Source: Phylloscopus collybita
Taxonomy: Eukaryota > Chordata > Aves > Passeriformes > Phylloscopidae
Assembly: GCA_027886175.1 (NCBI GenBank)
Contig: JAJNNQ010000019.1
Coordinates: 13,936,501-14,000,500 of the forward strand
Direction of reading: 5' to 3'
DNA length: 64,000 nt
Below the pieces are notes generated by a model that was not told the origin of the DNA, made no database searches, and worked only from the letters and a program-made list of their open reading frames with translations. Below are positions 58,341 through 64,000 of the stretch, piece by piece (position 1 is the first letter of the stretch; each line of letters begins with the position of its first letter). The position numbers were made by a program, and so were the translations under genes.

Positions 58341-61042
58341 CAGAGCAAGGACAAGGGGCTGTGAGAGGTGCTGAGGAGCAGAGGGGAGGTGCAGGCTGCA
58401 GGTGGGGCAGCAGAGCTGATTTTGGGAGCTGAGCAGGGCCCAGGTCAGTGGCACAGGGGCTGAGGGGGCAGTGCCCCGTGCAAGGGGGGTTGCTGGTGAT
58501 CCTCCCGTTGCCAGGCTGGAAGCTGAGGGATCCAGGTGGTGGAACAGCAGGGGAGCCAAGCCCATCCTGTCCCTCCTGCAGGACTCCTGCAGCTCTCAGG
58601 GCAAAGGCAAGGGCACAGGGACAGGGGACAGCCCAGGGACCTTCATTCCAGCACCAACCCGAACTGCCTGGACATCAAAACACTGCTGGGAGGGCAGCAA
58701 AGACAAAGGATGAGGAGCTGATCCAAAAGCCTGAGGCACCACTCAGGGCAGAGGATCTGGCACGGGGCTCTTTGCCCCGGGGGAAGGAGCAGAGAGGGAC
58801 AAAGGAAAATGCTCCTCTCAGCCAGGAATTTAATTGCATGCCATCTTTGAGCCTGCCCCGTGCCCTGCACCCTCGGGGGCTGGCTGATCTCTTTCCTCAT
58901 TGAAACGAATCCCAATCACTTTGTTTGGATGGTTTAACTCCTTGGCTGGCCCAGATGCCTCGTTGCTCCTGCCAAGAGGCTGCTGCATTCTGAAATGCAC
59001 GCTCCTGACAGAGGAATCCTGGTGATACAGACGATTTCTCTCAAGAGACAAGAGCAGTTGGGAAACAAGGGGGAGCCACCAACAGCAGAGAGCAGTGCCA
59101 GAGGGACTGCAGGGCTGCAGGGTGGCCTGTCCCTGCCTGTCCCTCTTTTTCCAGAGGGCAAATCCTGTTGGAAAACAGAAAGTGATGTCCAGGGCTGTCC
59201 CCCTTCCTTTGCTGGGGGTTTGTTCTCATCCCTGCCAGCAGTGCCACACCAGGGATGCCTGTGGGGTGCAGGGGATGTGGGTAAAGATGATCTTTGCTGT
59301 GAGAGCAGATCAGGGAGAGCTTTGGTGGTGCCTCTCAGGGGTCTGGGGCTGTCCCCGAGGAAGGACAGGGAATTCCTGTCCTTTGCTGCTGCTGCTGCCT
59401 GTGGGAATGCAGGTGATTTTCAAGGAGCCTCACTCCTCACAGGTACGCTGCTTTTGTGCAGTTCATGCCCAGCAATTGCAGGTTTGTCCTTGCTGTGGCT
59501 TAAAATGCAGAAACTTCAGCTCTGCCCAAAGAAAGGAACCACCTGGGGAATTATTCTTTGGGATCCATCAGTGAGCTCTTTCCAAGTGATGTTTTGGGTG
59601 GATCAGTTCCCAGCTAATGTCCCAATTAGTGGGAGCTGGCTTCCTCTGGCCCTCCCAGCCTGCTCCTGGCTGCCCCTGCATTCCTCCTCTGCTCAGTGCA
59701 GAGCTTTCATTACACTCCTGGCTTGGGCTCCAGGATTTGCTGGAATGTGAGAAGGGAGACACCCAAACTGATATCCAGGGGCCAGGGAACATATGTGACC
59801 TCTGCATTTGTCACAGCTGCTTGGAGAAGAGGCTGCTGTTTGCTTCAGAGCTGTGGCAATCTCCTGCACAGGTGGCCAAAGCCTTCCACCAGCACAGGAG
59901 AGAGTAATTGGATAGTCCCTTTTTTAAACTGTACGTAACCAACCGTATCAAATTCATCACTAAATGTCACATTTTATCATAATCTAATCACCAGAGAGCA
60001 AGAAAAATGAGCAGACTTGTCTCCATCAATAAACAAATGATTACTCAGACAATAACCAGGTTTATTTTCTTTATTTCTGTAAATGTTTGAAGTCTTATGA
60101 AGACACTCTGGAGAAAGGATTATTATTTATTTTGGCAGCCAGACAGCTCGGTGACGGGAGGTTTAAAAAAGCTGAAGATGTTGATTTAGAAAGGATCCTA
60201 AAAGTCTTACTCATTTTCATTCTGCAGGAGGAATCTGGGACAGGAGATTATTTATCAGATTAAAAATGCACTGCCTGTTCCATCCTGTAGCATGCAAGTC
60301 CTGTGCAGAATGGCATCCCTGGAAAGCCAGGGAGGAGGAAAGAGACAAAATTTCTACTTCAGCTTTTATTTTTAAGACCACACAGCTGTTCTCCTTCTCC
60401 CACACCCCATTTTTGGAAGTTACATAGCATCAAGTGCTGGTGTTGCCAAAGGCAACCCCTCAACTCACAACAGGAAAAAAAGATTTGATCAGCACCAGGG
60501 AAAAAAAAAAAAATCAAAATTATAAAATATGGCCAGGAGTCTTTAGGATGTTCTAACATGAGGAAAGTCCTGGCTTGTCCCCGGGGGGGTGACAAAGTGC
60601 TGCTCTGGTGGCTGAGCAGATCTAAGGCCACCTCTGCTGTGGAATTTCACACCCACACACGCCCCCAGCCAAGGCTGGCTGAGCCTCTGTGGGAAAATAG
60701 AGATGTCAGGGAAGGAAAAGCGTTTTCCCCATGGTCTGTGTGCCCTCAGAGCCATTCCTCACACCCCCAGACTCCAGGGAGCTTCTGGCAGGCACCAGGC
60801 AGCTCTGGGGGCGTGAGGAGGAAGAGTTTGAAGAGGGATTTTTGTGGCAAAAAGAGCAATTCCTCAGCTGGGGTGAGCAGTAGCAGAGAAGGACTCGTTC
60901 TTCTGGCTCAGGTAGAGACAGCAGTGACAGCAGTCCAGGGAAAATGGGCCAGAATTGGCTACCAGAGTGCTGGCAGGGCCTTTCTGGTTAAACAGAGCAG
61001 CAGGGAAGGGGGTTGGAGAGGGCTTTAAAGATCATTTCTCTC
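58341..61042. other. Unique stretch with a 251-codon frame
   Basis: No gene is recognised. The frame at 58995-59750 (+) is the second longest in the window and matches no family I know. The AT-rich part at 59930-60230 contains ATAAACAAATG and several TAAT cores and looks like possible conserved non-coding sequence. An A run lies at about 60499-60513. Confidence 0.4.
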
Positions 61043-61048
61043 TTCACC

Positions 61049-61423
61049 TGTTGTATCCCTCTGGGGAGGGTTTACCCCAAAAGGAGCCCCAAAACTGTAA
61101 CTGTGTGATGTGACCCTACCTTCCCCTGCTATCTCTGACCAATTGGCTCAGTGCCAGCTATCTGTCCTGGGACAGAAAGTCTACATAAACCCCTGTTCTT
61201 CCTTGTTCGTCCTCTTTGCCTCTTTACCTCGTGCTCTTTTACCTCCTTAGCTCTCTTTGGCCCCTAGAATCCCTTCAAGAATAAAGCCTTGGAACAATCC
61301 TAGGTAAGGAGCCTCTTTGGGTCTCTTCCCCTTTCCTGATATAATCCTAGCCCAAAGCCCTCTAAAATCTGAGCTAGCAATTAGGGCATAGGCAGAGGGC
61401 AGAGGGACGGAGATAAAATATCA
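61049..61423 (+). mobile_element. Solo LTR, family D
   Basis: A 375-bp element beginning TGTTGTATCCCTCTGG and ending AAATATCA, flanked by a perfect 6-bp duplication TTCACC (61043-61048 and 61424-61429). LTR signals run in order on the plus strand: a TATA-like CATAAA at 61184-61189, a T/C-rich stretch, AATAAA at 61280-61285, and a GT-rich U5. The U3 carries CCAAT (about 61138-61143). It is a single copy in this window. The 6-bp duplication points to a class II type integrase. No viral gene is adjacent. Confidence 0.8.
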
Positions 61424-61429
61424 TTCACC

Positions 61430-63320
61430 CACAGAGAGTTCCCAGTCTGAGAGCATTTCCCCTCCATTTCCTTGGAAGCACAGAGGAAACCCCAGGAGCT
61501 CCTCAGCCATCCCCACTGTGTGTTCAGGGTGACAGACTGAAACCCTGAGCAGCAGCAGCCTCAAGGCTTCCTTCTCCCCTCACAAGTTCTGTCTCTCCTG
61601 CCCTGAATTGTGAAGCCTCTCTAGACACAAGATCCCAGCCTCAGTGGTGGGGAAGAGCCAAAATCACTCCTCTCTGTCCCTGCTCTATTTTTTTCCCCCC
61701 CATTTCAAATCTAAGAAATTCTTAGCAACAAAAAAAATGTTGTTCTTTTCAGTGTTGCTCTGACATAACAAGACTGCTGTGTGGATCTCCTCCCAAGGCT
61801 TTCTGTAATTTCCTGTGACTCTGGTTTTCCTGGAAGCACTCGAGCTGGAAAACAGAGCCATTAGTCCTTAAAGAAAGGTTAAGTTAGAACTGGGGGGAAA
61901 TTGAAATCTGGGTCTAGAATAGGGTCTGGATTCATGGCATGGGGCTGTAGCTGCTGGGCATCTTTGAAAACGACCTTTAACCCCTTTAAAACATTCATTT
62001 TAAAGCTTCTGGTGCCTTTCTGTGACATTTCTCTGATAGCATCACTGCAAAATTTCTTCTCAACAGCTGCTGGCTGCTCATGGGGTCTTGGTGACCTAAA
62101 TGCTGTTTTTGTGCAGCACTGACCTGCAAACAGCAAATGCTCTGGGTTATTTTACACTTCCTGCAGCCCAGCTGGGGGGAAATGGTGACAGAAGAGGAGA
62201 CAGGAGGTGGGGGACAGGAGTCCTGTCCCAAGAGGCAGAGTCTGCACCTCACCTGGGCCAGGAGAACAAAGACCAAGGGGGTTTCTGTTTTCTTCTTTTT
62301 AATTCCTTCATGCAAAATGAGCTGAATGTCCATTTGATCTTCCCAGGGAACAATGCTTTTTTAAAAAAAGCAGACTGTGCTTTTTTCTTGCCTTTTTCAA
62401 TTAAGTTTACAGCTATTTTCTACTGCATTTACAAACTACTTCAAAAGCTTTCTTGGAATTCATTCACCCCAGAGTCGTTTGGCTGTAGTACAAACCAAGA
62501 AATCAAGGAAAAAAAAAAAAGTGCAGCGAAAAAAAATAATTTAAAAACCCCCAACAAACTTGCAGGTTAATAAGATTTCAGATGGTACAGAGAAAAGCAA
62601 TAGCTCAGAGCTGCCGTGTGAGAGACTTTGGGCCTATTTATTTCTGTTCTCCCCCTTCTTATTTTAATGCATCAGAGCTGAATTAGCCTTGGCAGAACTC
62701 ACAGCCCTTTTGGTTTGCTGAGTCTTTAATGGCCCGAGCTGTGCTGTGATCTGTTAATCACCTCGTGGCAGGCAAAGCTCTCAGGGCTGCTTCCCTGCAA
62801 GGATTCTTTGTCGGGATCAGATTGGGCCTGGGCTCCCCTTTCCTGGGTGATGCTGAGTAAAACCCTCTGCCCCTGCCAGGACCCACCCAGCCCCTTGCAG
62901 GGTGAGGTGCTGGGTGAAGAAAATGCCCAAAGTGCCCCATTTGAGAAATCCACGCTCCTGTCCTTAACCACCTGGAAAAGTGCAGGAGGAGGCTTCACCT
63001 TTTGCATCCATTTTGACATTCCCTCCTCTCGCCCTGCTCTTCTCAGTTTTTCTGAAGTTTTTCTGAAGTTTCTTCAGCCCTCTGTGTTTACATTTTTGCA
63101 AATGGAGTTTCTCCTGCACTTTTCATGTAAATAATGATTGTTTTGCATTCCTCTCTGGAGGAGGAGAGAATTGATGGGCTGCTGGGTGGACCAGTGTGGT
63201 TGGAGGGGACAATTTCCTTCCTCCAATCCATGGTCACTGTTGGAATTCTATAAATGTCCAGGTCTGTAAATAAACTGCCCCTTTTTTGCCTTGGACATCT
63301 CAGTGCCTGAGTGTCGTTCT
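61430..63320. other. Unique non-coding stretch
   Basis: No gene is recognised. A-rich tracts occur near 62508-62536, and a tandem TTTTTCTGAAG duplication at about 63049-63070. Confidence 0.45.
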
Positions 63321-63627
63321 TGTAGCCCTGGTTGGTGCCTGAGATGTTTTGGTTTTTCTGAAACTCTTTTCCCAGACAGTTTTTTGTCAACAAGAGACAG
63401 GTTTTTCTAACTGTAACATTTGTTTACATTCCTTTCCCTAGGAGGGACTTCTTCTTGATGTCCCTCTGCTCTGCTTCACCAATGTGAGTGAAGAAGTTTG
63501 TCTTTCTTCCATCAATTGAGTTGTTCTCTGTAGATCAATATAAAAGAGAAGAAATTACTGGAAATAAATGGAGTCATTGTCAGCCTTCTGAAGTCGGAGT
63601 CTGTCCTTGTGGTCTTTAACAGCGCCA
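63321..63627 (+). mobile_element. Solo LTR, family B, copy 2
   Basis: A 307-bp element beginning TGTAGCCCTGG and ending ACAGCGCCA, aligned throughout with 9275-9575. TATAAA is at 63539-63544 and AATAAA at 63563-63568, in the same relative places as in copy 1. Flanks are CGTTCT and GTTCTT, sharing GTTCT (63316-63320 and 63628-63632), so the duplication is readable but one base short of the 6 bp seen at copy 1. Same orientation as copy 1, 54 kb away. Confidence 0.82.
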
Positions 63628-63849
63628 GTTCTTTTGTGTCGAATTGCCACACCCTCCCTTTCTCTTTTCCCCTCTTTCGGGGCAGTTCTGGTGCTTGGCT
63701 CTGCAGGGCTGAACAGCCTGGACCAGCTGAGCTGAGGCACTGAAACCTCAGCCTGGTCCTTCCTAACCCAGAGGGATTGTCCTGAGCAAAGGCAGCTTTG
63801 GGATGAGGGGTTTTCCCATAATGGACAGCCCTGCTCAGAGAAAGTGAAA

Positions 63850-64000
63850 ATGTGAGGGGCTGGAGCGTGTCCAGGGAAGGGAATGGAGCTGGGAAGGGGC
63901 TGGAGCCCCAGGAGAGGCTGAGGGAGCTGGGGAAGGGGCTCAGCCTGGAGAAAAGGGGGATCAGGGGGGACCTTGTGGCTCTGCACAACTCCCTGCCAGG
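63850..64000 (+). mobile_element. CR1 LINE, runs off the window
   Basis: Plus-strand CR1 upstream part of the 3' region: GGAGCCCCAGGAGAGGCTGA, GGGAGCTGGGGAAGGGGCTC, AGCCTGGAGAAAAGGGGGAT and GGGGACCTTGTGGCTCTGCA, then CAACTCCCTGCCAGG at the window edge. The 3' end must lie beyond 64000. Confidence 0.88.

Noticed and set aside
58995..59750. 251-codon frame on the plus strand
   Set aside because: It matches no family I know and has no recognisable domain. Other frames overlap it on both strands and the composition is that of accidental frames in GC-richer bird DNA.
1..64000. tRNA, rRNA or known microRNA genes
   Set aside because: I saw no tRNA B-box with a matching cloverleaf, no rRNA segment and no microRNA seed hairpin I recognise. 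A covariance-model search would be decisive and could not be run.

Overview
The window looks like non-coding nuclear DNA from a bird, most likely a songbird (passerine). The basis is scattered 3'-end fragments of CR1 LINEs on both strands, several solo-LTR-like elements of families I recall from passerine genomes, low overall repeat content and general CpG depletion. There are no tightly packed reading frames, ribosome binding sites or operons. I found no exon, tRNA, rRNA or known ncRNA that I can defend. The window is best read as intergenic or long-intronic sequence, and naming the taxon is an inference.

Layout: 1-9 kb is mostly unique, with a diverged LTR (1819-2399) and an ancient CR1 (about 7275-7690). 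At 9.3-9.7 kb a 301-bp solo LTR with a perfect 6-bp target duplication lies beside a CR1 end. 11-18.5 kb is unique. At 18540-18719 a 30-unit purine hexamer array switches from GGGAAA to GGGGAA. At 22.3-24.2 kb the longest open frame (346 codons, unsupported) runs into a 29-unit 20-bp minisatellite, which abuts a short CpG-rich patch. A 765-bp solo LTR with a perfect 5-bp duplication sits at 25877-26641, followed by a 40-bp A run. 27-40 kb is mostly unique with three CR1 pieces. 41-51 kb holds a pair of related LTR-like elements, opposed A/C-rich and G/T-rich tracts, a trinucleotide array and a degenerate GATATC minisatellite. 52-64 kb is the most repeat-rich part: a perfect palindrome, CR1 pieces, a second copy of the 25.9-kb LTR joined to a related LTR fragment, a 375-bp solo LTR with a perfect 6-bp duplication, a second copy of the 9.3-kb LTR, and a CR1 that runs off the end.

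Nothing here forms a pathway. The content is the residue of retrotransposition (CR1 and solo LTRs left by recombination), tandem-repeat expansion and a few stretches that could be regulatory. I did not find a convincing new multi-gene system. The most distinctive signals are the two in-register tandem arrays and the set of solo LTRs with readable target-site duplications.
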